Part shown: piece by piece, positions 33,031 through 42,540 of the stretch
Position numbering within the stretch: the stretch's first letter is position 1
How the letters are laid out: every line of letters begins with the position of its first letter
From: Prorocentrum cordatum
Taxonomy: Eukaryota; Sar; Dinophyceae; Prorocentrales; Prorocentraceae
Direction: 5' to 3'
Length of the DNA stretch: 64,000 nt
Assembly: GCA_963575745.1 (NCBI GenBank)
Contig: CAUYUJ010000707.1
Location: 17,164 to 81,163 of the forward strand
Program-made: the position numbers and the translations under genes
Notes under the pieces: model-generated
Told to the model about the DNA's origin: nothing
Databases searched by the model: none
The model's input: only the letters and a program-made list of their open reading frames with translations

Positions 33031-33185
33031 GCGCCGTGGTGTGCACCGAGTTCTTCCTGGCAGGGCCGCCGGAGGGCTTGCGGAAGCAGCTGGAGCAGTT
33101 TGCTGCGCGCACGACGCGGCGCAGGAGGGAGGCGGCGGCCCTCGCCAGAGAGCTGGGCTTCACCGAGTTGATCCGCGAGGCCTGA
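33031..33185 (+). CDS. Terminal exon, unrecognised helical protein
   Basis: After a GTGCACGCAG acceptor ending at 33030, a plus-strand frame with mainly G/C third positions encodes VVCTEFFLAGPPEGLRKQLE, an Arg-rich helix (ARTTRRRREAAALAREL) and GFTELIREA, ending in TGA at 33183-33185. It looks like the C-terminal helix of a soluble protein. Upstream exons were not found. The minus strand here lacks a comparable pattern. Confidence 0.4.
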
Positions 33186-33244
33186 CCTGAGGAGCGGCCC
33201 GCCCGAGCCGCGCCACATCCAGGCTGTCCAACAGTTCGGCCTGA

Positions 33245-33490
33245 CGCCGCGGACGACCCGCGCGCATCGCTGGGACCCTCTCGGGGCGACCAGCGTGCGT
33301 CGCGGGGACTCCGTGCTGCGCACCGCCCAGCGCCTCGTTCGCCCGTCGTCGCCCTGCCCGGCGGCCAAAGCTTTGCCCGCTCTCAGCAAGCCAGCTAAAT
33401 CGCTTTGCTCCGCGCAACGGACGACCCGCGTGCGTTGCTGGGACCCCTTCGGGGCGACTAGCGCGCGTCGCGGGGACTCTGCGCTGCTCT
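33245..33490 (+). repeat. 168-bp spaced duplication
   Basis: GGACGACCCGCGCGCATCGC... with CGGGGCGACCAGCGTGCGTC occurs at about 33252 and again at about 33420. Confidence 0.6.
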
Positions 33491-33709
33491 GCGCCCGCAG
33501 CCTTGGACACTGGAGTGCGCGGGCAAAGATACGCGATGGGCGTGCCGATATGGGCGTCGACATGCATGCGCGTAGACTCACTCGCACGCAGACTCATGCA
33601 CAATCAAACCCACTCGTGCTCACACTCACCCGCTCTCAAGCTCTCGTTATGAAATCTATCGTCTTCTTCCGTGTTGCTTACACCGCCACACATCGGCACG
33701 CCCCTCGCA

Positions 33710-33985
33710 CGGTTCTTGGCCACATAGGGAGCTCCATCCAAGGCCCCATTGGAAGGGTCCGCATGCCGCCCCCCGCCCATTTCGGCACACCATTTGCACG
33801 TTTCGTGGCCCCATCGGGAGCTCCACCGAAGGCCCCAATGGCATTCGCATGCGTCCGCGCCACCCAGTACAGCGTCTCGTGGCCCCACAAGGAGCTCCAC
33901 CGAAGGCCCCAGTGGCTGCATTCGCATGCGTCTCACCAACCCAGGACAGCATTTCGTGGCCCCATAGGGAGCCCCACCGAATGCG
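33710..33985 (+). repeat. 76-bp unit array, second site, 4 copies
   Basis: Same unit as 32090-32758 but more divergent, lacking most of the G run. The last copy ends at CCCCACCGAATGCG. Confidence 0.85.
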
Positions 33986-34049
33986 TTGCTCACAAAGAAT
34001 GTACTCACAGCTGCATATGGTTGGGTCCTTCGCCAGGCTAATTCGGTCA

Positions 34050-34110
34050 TTTGTGGGGCATCTTTTCATTTTTCGCTATAAAAAAAACCCTGTATGGGGG
34101 ACAGGCCCGA
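34050..34110 (+). mobile_element. MITE family 1, right end only
   Basis: CATTTTTCGCTATAAAAAAA then CCCTGTATGGGGGACAGGCCCGA; the terminal TTAA is replaced by TGTG. Confidence 0.6.
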
Positions 34111-34584
34111 TGTGCTGCCGTCGCGGACGTCGCTGCCCACTGCGGTGCCCGCGGTGCGCAGAGAGCGGCCGACGTCGTCGGCCAGCCGCGTGGGGCGCGC
34201 CCGCCCCCCCCCCCACGCAGCGCCCGCGCGCGGAGGGCCGCGCTCCGCCGCGCGGGGTGCTCGCCTCCCTCTGCGCTCGGGAGACCTGCTCGGTGGGCTC
34301 CGTGCAGCACCCGCGGGGGGGGGGGGGGGGGGGCGCCCGCGGGGCGGCCGGCCCTCGGCAGGCGCGCGCGGAGAGAGGGGGGAGGAGCGCCAGAGGAGGG
34401 CGGAGGAGGCGGAGGAGGAGGGCAGGAGGAGGAGGAGCAGGCGGAGGGGGAGGGGCAGGAGCTGGAGGAGTGGGGGCGAGAGGGAGGGGGGGGGGAGGAG
34501 GAGGAAGGACCCATGCTGCGCTCGGGAGACCTGCTCTAGGGCTCCGTGCAGCTTTTCGCAAGTGGTCTGCACGCGGTTGTGCTG
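34111..34584. other. GC-rich, poly-G and GGA tracts; no gene
   Basis: A 37-bp segment with GCGCTCGGGAGACCTGCTC is present twice (34277 and 34515). G18-like run at 34315-34333. Confidence 0.5.
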
Positions 34585-34740
34585 TTGAGTCGGGCGTGTC
34601 CCCCTACAGGGGGTGTTTTCGGCGAGAAATGAAACAAATACTCAAAACATACATGGTCACCAAATACTCAAAAAATAGTCCCCCGACTATTTTTGACTAT
34701 TCTTGAAGATTCCCCTTGTAGAGGGACAGGCCCGACTTAA
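34585..34740. mobile_element. MITE family 1, copy 5 (156 bp)
   Basis: Ends TTGAGTCGGGCGTGTCC and GGACAGGCCCGACTTAA; flanks TTGTGCTG and TTGTACTT agree at 6 of 8 positions. Internal AATAGTCCCCCGACTATT palindrome as in copy 3. Confidence 0.88.
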
Positions 34741-35290
34741 TTGTACTTTTGGCGTCGGTCATGCAGTGGTTACGGTCGGAGGTGTCTGGAGTGTGCTGAT
34801 GCTATCTGTTGCGTTGCCGCGCAGCCCCCATGACAATCCCCAGCATTTCCCGCTGGACACGCATGGTAATAATGAGCATATCCTCGGTGACAATCCAAGC
34901 ACGACCATGAAAAACACCCGTACATCACGGACGGCGTGATAGTGCCGTTGGGGAGCCTCGGTCTACTGGAGTGCGAGGCGCATGTTTGTCACTCCAATAA
35001 CGCAGTTGATTGAAGCTGCCCCACCCTGCAACAATCCTGTTGTGGTTCTGCGCTTCGAATGCCGCGGAACGTGAGCTCCATCCCCTGATAAGTCCATCCC
35101 CAACTACTTCTGGTCAACATTTGCCTAATGTTGGATCGGCTTGGATGTAACGACATACCTCATAAGGATGCGTGGGCCTCCACGTTTCGAAGTAGCAAGC
35201 TACTGGGGGAAAGGCGTGGAGGAGCATGAGGAGGCCACGTAGAAGTGATGGGTGACACGAGGAGCGGAACGACAGGTAGAGACGGATCGT
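34741..35290. other. Possible exon, strand unresolved
   Basis: Minus strand 34938-35117 has one open frame (GDGLIRGWSSRSAAFEAQNH... to SRRP and TGA) after TTGACCAG. The plus strand has three shorter fragments in different frames. Neither matches a family. Confidence 0.2.
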
Positions 35291-35297
35291 GTGAATG

Positions 35298-35368
35298 CGC
35301 GCGTGTGTGTGTGTGTGTGCGTGTATGCGTGTGTGTGTGCGTGTATGCGCGCGCGCGTGTGTGTGTGT

Positions 35369-35422
<54 letters not shown>

Positions 35423-35453
35423 ACGGGTGTGTGTGTGTGTGTGTGTGTGCGTG

Positions 35454-35490
<37 letters not shown>

Positions 35491-35510
35491 GCGCGAGCGC
35501 GCTGGACTGG
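35298..35510. repeat. (GT)n and (GTGC)n tract
   Basis: GT dinucleotides with GTGCGTGC blocks and interruptions. Confidence 0.95.
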
Positions 35511-35585
35511 ACGCAATGCGCTCGCTGCATGCCCACCTGGCGGTCGCCCGCTCCCCCCATCCACAACGCTGGGTGGTAACAATGT

Positions 35586-35706
35586 TTAGGTCGGGCCTGT
35601 CCCCCCACAGGGGGATTTTGGACAAAAAAACATTCAAAACATAGTTCCCAGACTATTTTTTACTATTTTTGAATATGCCTCCTGTAGAAGGACAGGCCCG
35701 ACTTAA
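35586..35706. mobile_element. MITE family 1, copy 6 (121 bp)
   Basis: Shortest copy. Ends TTAGGTCGGGCCTGTCC and GGACAGGCCCGACTTAA; flanks AACAATGT and AACTATGT agree at 7 of 8 positions. Confidence 0.9.
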
Positions 35707-37255
35707 AACTATGTGTTGCTTGCAAACGGCCCGTGAAAGACTTCGCGACAGTGTCGGCACCTCGCCATGAGGACAAAACGGTGCGTACGCATCTGCATGT
35801 GCGCCTGTCTGCGGTCTGCGCGCCTGACTGTCAGCCAGCACCCCTGAGGCTGCGATTGGGCGCCGCCGAACAGAAGTAAGAGCGTTGGAGCGCGTGCGCG
35901 TGAACGTGTGTGCGTGCTTGTGTTGTACTGTGTGTTTCGTGCCTGTGTTGCGCTTGTGCGCGGTGGTGCCAGATGGAGCATAATGCGCAGAGCCCCGAAT
36001 AGGTCATCACGGATAGCTGCAACTCACTGGTGCGCCGGAAGAAACATGTGTGAGTGTTCGCGGTGGGGGGAAGGGGGGGGAGGGGCGGGAAAGGAGGATG
36101 GAGGAGGATGGGGGACGGGGACGAGGCAGAAGAGGAGCAGCAGGAAGGGTGGAGGAGTGACATTACTGAAGAGGATGTACAGCCAAGACGCTGAAATTAG
36201 GACCGCTTTGGATTCGAAAAGGGCTCGCTGTTCATTAGGTCATTCGGTGGCTGTTCGTTTAGTTCTCCTCGTGCACCCAAGCTCTTGTGGTGCCAAAAGC
36301 GGGCTTCGCTCATTATCTAGCGCGCCTCATGCCATCAGCCTGACTGTGGGAGCAGCAGGACGCGGGGGAGAGGCGGAAGGGGCGCAAGAGTGAAGGAGGC
36401 GAAGGAGGGGGCAATCAGGAGGAGGAGGAGGAAGACAAACCCATGGGGGAGACGGCCAGGCGGGGGACAGACGGGGTCAATGGGAAGAAGATGGGGAGGG
36501 CGTGAAGCACTCCAGGCCTCGGAAAAAAAAGCGAACACTCATGCCACATTCATCTGTGAACGCCTCCCCCTCTCCCCAATGTTCAAAATTGGTGGTGGGT
36601 CTGATGAGTTGCACCTCGACCGCAGTCTCCCCCGCGCGTGCCAACTTTGAGCTTGGGGGGCAGGGGGGGTGTTCACTGATTGCTTCCCTCTACCGTCGGG
36701 GCAGGGGGAACGAAGTGACGAAGTGGCACCTGGCCCCATCCACCGGGGCGCCTTGGTGCCAGGCCCCATCGGATCATCCTCTGTCACGTGCCACTTGCGC
36801 TTGCGCCTGTGGCTCCCGTGCTCCTCGGAGGGGACTGGAGGAGCAGGAGAGGGCCTCCGCCGCCCGCCGCTGCGCCTGCTGAAGGCGGGAGGGGGAATAG
36901 TGAGCGGCGGACCGGGGGGGAATGTGAAGGAAAGGTTGGAAGGGGGCCCGTCCACTCCCCATCGCCTGCAGTGGCGTTGCCACCTCGCCTCCCGCCGTCT
37001 CCACCCCCCCTCGTCTTCCTCCTGCCCCCCCCCTCCCGTTTGAGGCTGGCAACAGGAGCACTGCGACCCCGCGGCCCTACTTCGTCGGAGACCGTGCTGG
37101 AAAAATCCTCTGGCTTGCACGGTCCACTCCAGGGCCCCGACCACTCCATCGTCGGGCGGGGAAAAATGCGCGAGGTTCGCCGAAGCTGGCTGGGAGGTGC
37201 CCCCCCTCCAGCGCTATGAGCCACACAAGGAGCCAAGTATCGGGCACGCACCGAC
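35707..37255. other. No confident gene
   Basis: GC- and purine-rich sequence. The minus frame around 37030-37190 (PTMEWSGPWSGPCKPEDF, STVSDEVGPRGR) has coding-like composition but no splice support. GGA-type runs at 36060-36160 and 36410-36440. Confidence 0.3.
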
Positions 37256-37259
37256 ATGG

Positions 37260-37425
37260 ATTACGGTCAACCCGTATAGTAAGGATGCGCGATAAGGATG
37301 CAAAGGCCTTGGACGCCCATCTCGAAGCCTTTCGAGCGGGGCGCGGCCGGCGAACGTGGCGAAGGATGGACCGAGGAGGCAAGGACGTAAGGGTACCCTT
37401 GGGAAGGTGGCCCATCCTTCCCATG
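37260..37425 (+). repeat. Dispersed 165-bp repeat, copy 2
   Basis: Matches 24968-25135, including GGTCAACCCGTATAGTAAGG and the GCGGGGCGCGGCC core. Confidence 0.6.
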
Positions 37426-37464
37426 CGGGCTGGATTACGGAACCTTGGATCTCGCGCGTGGGCT

Positions 37465-37652
37465 TATGTGGCTCCCATCGTACTCAAGGACGACATCCCA
37501 GAAATAATTTCGAGCACCTGGAAAAGTGTCGAAGGAGTGTCGAAACAGTGTCGGACGAGAGTCTCCCAGGGCCCGACGCGTGACCCCCCCCCATGCTTTC
37601 CTGGTGCTCGAAATTCTTCCTGGTGATCGAGGCTGAAGTAGGCTGGAACATC
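37465..37652 (+). repeat. Dispersed repeat, copy 2 (empty site for the TA element)
   Basis: Matches 30490-30603 and 30819-30862 without the TA-flanked element between them. Confidence 0.65.
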
Positions 37653-37653
37653 T

Positions 37654-37818
37654 GAAGGGGCCCTGGGACACACAAATGAATACACACAAATAAGAAGAGA
37701 TTCCCCCTATTTCCCCACATTTTCGGGGTTTTCGTCTTCCCCCCCCCCACTTCCCATATTTTCCCATATTTCCTGGGGGATCGACGACTCATTGTGTCTG
37801 TGTGTTTTTTTTTCCCCT
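37654..37818 (+). repeat. Dispersed 150-bp repeat, copy 2 of 3
   Basis: Starts GGGGCCCTGGGACACACAAA and ends with TTGTGTCTGTGTG, as at 2246-2400. Confidence 0.65.
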
Positions 37819-37970
37819 CCTGAACATCACGAGCGTGGGCGCCAGAGGTCCGCGGCTCGGGGACAGTGCACCCGGTGACGCCCGAAGCCGATTCTGCCGC
37901 CCCGCTCGGCGCCGGGGCGCGCCGATTCTGCACGGCTCGGGGATGGACAGACCTCCCTTTATCAGAAGCT

Positions 37971-38146
37971 GGGCGAGGGCTGCTAAAACCGTGGCTGCTA
38001 AAACGGCCCTCCCGGAGGGAAAAAACAACTTCCCGGAATGAGGCGCGGCACGCGAAACAGTCAACGGGCTTCTTCCCGGAAGGACGAAGACAACTTCCCG
38101 GAGGTCGATTTTAGCAGCCACGGATTTAGCAGCCCTCGCCCGGCTT
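37971..38146. repeat. Foldback element with 39-bp arms
   Basis: Left arm starts GAAGCTGGGCGAGGGCTGC (37971-38009); right arm (38108-38146) is its complement at 37 of 39 positions. The loop contains CTTCCCGGA words in both orientations. Confidence 0.8.
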
Positions 38147-38147
38147 C

Positions 38148-38330
38148 CGACTTTAGTAAAACGTGGTTTAGTGAAAACGACCTGAGGCCCACACCTGGCG
38201 GGCGCAAGCCTGGAGAATGACGGCCGCGGCGCCCTCTCGAGAACCGAAAACGGACAATTCACGAATTGATCGACATGTCACTGTCGGGGGTTCTGTCCAC
38301 CCCCGAACGGCAGCGGGACCCGTCGCTGAT
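38148..38330 (+). repeat. Direct repeat, copy 1 (second at 38837-39010)
   Basis: TTTAGTGAAAACGACCTGAG, AATGACGGCCGCGGCGCCC and CGAGAACCGAAAACGG recur in the same order about 690 bp downstream. The end (CGGGACCCGTCGCTGATCCA) recurs at 60331. Confidence 0.65.
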
Positions 38331-38396
38331 CCACGCGCCTTTTGATCCCTGGCTGCGCCTCCTCAAAGGTGCAGTCGGACTCGATTGGAGAGGACC

Positions 38397-38504
38397 TGGC
38401 CATCGCTCGGACGTCCATTCCCTGTGTTTTCTTCGCCAAGTGATCAAGGATGCTCCTCGATGGTCCTCGCCGAAGGAAAGAATGCACACGTCCGAGCGAT
38501 GCCA
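38397..38504. mobile_element. Inverted-repeat element, GCTCGGACGT family, copy 3
   Basis: Shorter copy (about 108 bp) lacking the TTCGGTTTCGTGC part of the others; same termini. Confidence 0.78.
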
Positions 38505-38624
38505 AGGGACACGCGAGAGGACACAAGACCCTTCCGAAGGCCACATCGCCATAGGAGTGTAGGAAGGCACGTGTCGCGAGGCACAGGACACAAGGGTACC
38601 CTTGAGCTGGCAGAGTCGACCTTA

Positions 38625-38819
38625 GGGGAACAAAAAGTGACATCAACATAACAACTCGGAGGTCCGCGCGGATTTCCCAGATCCGCGCTGGACCCCCCTC
38701 CCTGGCGCGCGGAGCGCGCCAGGGGCGGCGCTGGAGGCGCCGCCGGGGGGCCCCAGCGCCGATCCGAGAAACCCGCGCGGACCTCCGAACTTTTATGTTT
38801 ATGCCACTTCTTGTTCCCC
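38625..38819. mobile_element. GC-hairpin inverted-repeat element, copy 1
   Basis: GGGGAAC ... GTTCCCC ends, then CATAAACATAAAA and CTCGGAGGTCCGCGCGGATT on both sides as ~70-bp inverted repeats. The centre carries CTGGCGCGCGGAGCGCGCCAG and GGAGGCGCCGCC hairpins. About 195 bp. Confidence 0.88.
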
Positions 38820-38836
38820 CATCGGCGGTGGACAAA

Positions 38837-39010
38837 CCTCCCTTTAGTAAACCTCCCCTTAGTGAAAACGGCCTGGGACTGAAATCGACGGACCTGGACC
38901 CGCAGAAATGACGGCCGCGACGCCCCCTCGCGAACCGAAAACGGCCGATTCCTCAATCGACGCGTCAGGGTAGGAGGTCCGTCCACCCCCGACCCCAACG
39001 AATCCGGGCC
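38837..39010 (+). repeat. Direct repeat, copy 2
   Basis: Matches 38148-38300 (CTTAGTGAAAACGGCCTGGG, AATGACGGCCGCGACGCCC). Confidence 0.6.
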
Positions 39011-39055
39011 GACGACTGCAGGGCGATCTCAAAAGGAACCTGCGCACCGACGCCG

Positions 39056-39449
39056 TCACAAGAGGGGGAGCAGACGACCCCCTGGAGGTGGCCGCCGCGC
39101 GGGCCTCCGAGGCACGAGAGCCCGAGCCGGGAGACTCTCGGGGGCAGGACCGAGGCGACGCGGCGGCGAGCTGACGGGCACCTCTGCAGTCTGCCTCCTC
39201 CCGCCGCCCGCCTCCTCCTCCTCCCGCCGCGGACTCCCGCCTCTCCGCCTCCGATGTCTGCGCAGCACAGTCGTGAGGCGCTCGGTCTGCTGCTTCGCGG
39301 TCGCGGGGCGCGCTGCCGTCGCAGTCGCGCCGCGCCCTGTGTTTCTCCCTAGCAGTCGTAATGCACACCGCTCCTGCGTCTCAATCGAATCTCTGAGCGC
39401 GCGCCACCGCTCTGCGACGTTCTTCCCCAAACTCTTCTCATCAAAGAGC
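39056..39449 (-). CDS. Exon of an unrecognised basic, helical protein
   Basis: Minus-strand exon beginning right after a TATCTCCCCGCAG acceptor (39450-39452) and open for about 130 codons to a TGA near 39056. The first part (LFDEKSLGKNVAERWRALRD, SIETQERCALRLL) looks like a folded helical segment. It continues to TAKQQTERLTTVLRRHRRRR and then a Pro/Arg-rich tail. Third positions are mostly G or C. The tail may instead be the start of an intron, since its composition drifts to low complexity. Upstream exon not found; no family recognised. Confidence 0.4.
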
Positions 39450-39479
39450 TGCGGGGAGATACCGTCGGGGCGTTGACCT

Positions 39480-39757
39480 AAGGAACCCTAAATAAGGAAC
39501 GAGGCCTCCATACATTAAACTTCGATTTCCGGTCGAAAACATAAGGAAAACCTGAGGCAAGCTGTGAAACACCTAAGGAACGCGGAGCCCCTCCGCAACC
39601 CAAAGGGTTCCTTCTTCAGGGCACCGACTGTATCGGCCGAAGTTGCTCAAACCACAGCAAATCTGGGCATCTCCGAACTCACAATTCCGAAGATGTCTCG
39701 AGCGAACAAGATCCGAACCACATGAGGTCAGGACAGAAGTACATGGACTGGGAATCG

Positions 39758-39788
<31 letters not shown>

Positions 39789-40090
39789 CAAAAGAAACGG
39801 CATGTCCACGGAAGAAGCGAACCCAGAATAGCGAGGATACGGGATCAGATAACGTGAGGCAAGATCATCGATGAAACCATAATAACGTGGATGCATGAGG
39901 CGAAGATGGCTGGACGATCTCAGGCCAGGTCATTTCCGAGCAGAACGTTCTGACGAAGTGTGAAGCGAACCTGGCTGGCCCACCTCAGGTCAGGGCATCC
40001 GAGAGGCCCCCAAGAGGCCCAGTCAGAGGCCCCCAGGGGGTTCCCGGGCAGCCCCCAGGAAGCCTCAAGAGGGCCTCAAGAGGCACCCTC
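39480..40090. other. No gene; (TA)n and CCAAGAGGCC units
   Basis: TA repeat at 39761-39788; GAGGCCCCCAAGAGGCC units at 40000-40090. Confidence 0.5.
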
Positions 40091-40096
40091 TTCTTC

Positions 40097-40145
40097 CTAT
40101 TCCTCCTCCTCCTCCTCCTCCTCCTCCTCCTCCTCCTCATCTCCT
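40097..40145. repeat. (TCC)n
   Basis: Triplet tract. Confidence 0.9.
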
Positions 40146-40590
40146 TTTCATCCTGTCCTCATGATTCATCTCCCTATCCGAAAAATGTCCTTAAGGTGTT
40201 CCACAACGGCTGAAGGACCACATAGCCAAATAGCGTAGCAAGATTTCGGCCCAAGCTTTGGCCGCATGGGCGTCTCCAAAACGCAGAGGGCGGTGGTGGT
40301 TCGCCGTAGGCGTCTTGAATAACAGAAGGGAGCACACATAGAGACACGTGGATATATCCGCCGGCCCCCTTGTGGGGCCACCAGGCTGCGAGGCGCGTGA
40401 TTCGCAGTTTCCTGTACCAGTTGTAGTTTGTAGTTTCCAGTGTTACAGTGCTGCTTCTTGCTGGTTACTGTAACTAATTGACTTCTTGCTGGTTACTGTA
40501 ACTAATTGATTGACCGCGCGAGGGGGGGGGAGGCCCAAACGGGATTTTTAGCGTCCCCTGGGCGCGTTGTCTGAATTGCTGGGGGGGCTC
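40146..40590. other. Nothing assignable; 26-bp tandem duplication
   Basis: TTGCTGGTTACTGTAACTAA occurs twice in tandem near 40457-40510; the word GGTTACTGTAACT is nearly palindromic. Confidence 0.45.
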
Positions 40591-40594
40591 GAAA

Positions 40595-41046
40595 TCGACA
40601 CCCCTCACGCAGATCCGCGGGGTCAGGGTCCAAAAACACAGGGGATTTGCCACATTTCTGAAATTCGGTGCCACCCCTCACGCAGATCCGCGGGGTCAGG
40701 GTCCAAAAACACAGGGGATTTGCCACATTTCTGAAATTCGGTGCCACCCCTCACGCAGATCCGCGGGGTCAGGGTCCAAAAACACATGGGATTTGCCACA
40801 TTTCTGAAATTCGGTGCCACCCCTCACGCAGATCCGCGGGGTCAGGGTCCAAAAACACATGGGATTTGCCACATTTCTGAAATTCGGTGCCACCCCTCAC
40901 GCAGATCCGCGGGGTCAGGGTCCAAAAACACAGGGGATTTGCCACATTTCTGAAATTCGGTGCCACCCCTCACGCAGATCCGCGGGGTCAGGGTCCAAAA
41001 ACACAGGGGATTTGCCACATTTCTGAAATTCGGTGCCACCCTTCAC
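40595..41046 (+). repeat. 73-bp minisatellite, 6 copies
   Basis: Unit contains CCACCCCTCACGCAGATCCG, CGGGGTCAGGGTCCAAAAAC and TTTGCCACATTTCTGAAATT. Copies are almost identical (AGGGG/ATGGG variants). The period of 73 is not a multiple of 3, so successive copies shift frame and it is not a protein repeat. Confidence 0.95.
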
Positions 41047-41049
41047 GCA

Positions 41050-41172
41050 CATCCATCGCAAGGCGTGGTAACCCAAACTGCGAGAACTCCCTCGGCCCTT
41101 TAATCGCAAGGTGTGGTAACCAAGCCCGTACACCATACACGTCTTACCAATCGCCAGGTGTGGTAACCCCTC
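41050..41172 (+). repeat. ~48-bp repeat ATCGCAAGGTGTGGTAACC, 3 copies
   Basis: Copies near 41054, 41103 and 41150; a related ATCGCGAGGTGTAGCAACC occurs at 56217. It begins where the 73-bp array ends. Confidence 0.6.
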
Positions 41173-41316
41173 TTGTGATCAGTTGGTTTTGCTGATTGCG
41201 TTCGGCTTCGCATGAAGTTTCGATACTGCTTCACAACAGCGCCAAGGCCTCATGACTTAGCTCTTCCATGGCCCATTCTCCGAGAGAGGGGTCCGGCGGC
41301 AGGGGGCGAAGCCCTT

Positions 41317-41317
<1 letters not shown>

Positions 41318-41358
<41 letters not shown>
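41318..41358. repeat. (TA)n
   Basis: Simple TA run. Confidence 0.95.
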
Positions 41359-41360
<2 letters not shown>

Positions 41361-41645
41361 AGAGATTTGTACGCATCCATAGAGCACACCGTATCAGCTG
41401 CCCCCCGCTTGCCTGGGCTGGAACTAGGTAACTAGGAGAGGAAGAGTCGCAGCACGAGGCGGCGGCTTGCGGGAGCGCTGCTCTCCTCCTCGGCGCCGCC
41501 TCGCAGATTCGCCCGTCTGTGCACTCCAGCCCTCGAGTCCGCGGCGTCCACGGCGGCGTGCCTGACCCCCCAACGCTGGCTTCGCGAGACGAAGCAGGAC
41601 CGCTCTTCCGTGAGGATCCCCCTCTGTGACTGATGGGCCTGTTTT
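41359..41645. other. Nothing assignable
   Basis: GC-rich, competing frames only. Confidence 0.3.
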
Positions 41646-41815
41646 CCACCACCACCACCACCACCACCACCACCACCACCACCACCACCACAAGTTGGAG
41701 AGGGGAAGGAGGTGGAGGACGAGGAAGAGGAGGATGATGAGGAGGACGAGGACGAGGACGAGGAGAAGGAGGAGGAGGAGGAGGAGGAGGAAGAGGAGGA
41801 GGAAGAGGAGAACCC
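41646..41815. repeat. (ACC)n then (GGA)n tract
   Basis: ACC triplets at 41647-41692; purine GGA/GAC triplets at 41705-41812. Confidence 0.92.
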
Positions 41816-42045
41816 CCTCCCCATCCAACTTGTGGTGGCGGTGGTGGAAAACAGGCTCCTAAGTGACGACTCCCTTGTCCTGGCCTCGACAGTCCTACCG
41901 CTTCCCTCGCCGCCCCCCCCGCCCCTCCTCGCTCGAGGCGCCGATCCCACCCGTCGGCGCCCTCGCCGCACGGGCCCACATCTCTGGGACGTCGGGGCCC
42001 GGCCAAATCAGCACGCGAATGGGGCTGCACGGGGACCCGTTTGGA

Positions 42046-42265
42046 GTCCCGACACGGTGCGGTGACAGACCGTGCGGCGACCTCGAAATCACCCCAGACC
42101 TCACCGCACTGTCCGTCAACGCACGGTCTCGGGACCTTGGAGGCCCCAATCGCTCGAGACATCCTCGAAGAACGACCCGAGTCCTAAAACCGTGCGGGGA
42201 CTCCCCGAATCCCCACCGACTCACCACACGGTGTGGTCACCACCCCGTTTGGGGGCCCCCGAACC
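42046..42265 (+). repeat. Dispersed repeat with GGTGCGGTGA motifs, copy 2
   Basis: Same motif order as 15396-15620. Confidence 0.7.
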
Positions 42266-42359
42266 TGGCAAAGGACCCGTCCTGGTCCTCCGTATCCTTC
42301 GGCGTCCGGGACGTCCGGGCTGGAAGACGGGCCCGCTGGTGGTCTCGTCGTGGTCCTGG

Positions 42360-42540
42360 AATTCTTGCGGATCCCACCGATACGGGGTACGAGTTCATGT
42401 GCTGGAGCCCTGGAAAAATTGCCTGCCTGCACGGCTTTGAGTCGCCCGCTTCGGCGGTCGATGAGGATGAGGCTAAAGCCGAACTTTGGGGGAGGAACAG
42501 TTTCTTCCTACGCCGCGCTGTGGCGAGGCGGATCGCCTGA
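42360..42540 (+). CDS. Possible terminal exon, unrecognised
   Basis: Plus-strand frame GYEFMCWSPGKIACLHGFES, VDEDEAKAELWGRN, FFLRRAVARRIA ending in TGA at 42538. Mixed composition suggests coding; no acceptor was fixed and the minus strand is also partly open. Confidence 0.25.

Noticed and set aside
31585-34110. Complete autonomous transposon
   Set aside because: No transposase-like frame and no matching 8-bp flanks; kept only as a hypothesis.
40595-41046. CRISPR array
   Set aside because: Units are direct tandem copies with no variable spacers, in eukaryotic DNA.
40668-41195. Overlapping ORFs with MPPLTQIRGVRVQKH repeats
   Set aside because: 73-bp period is not a multiple of 3; the same peptide appears in every frame by shift.
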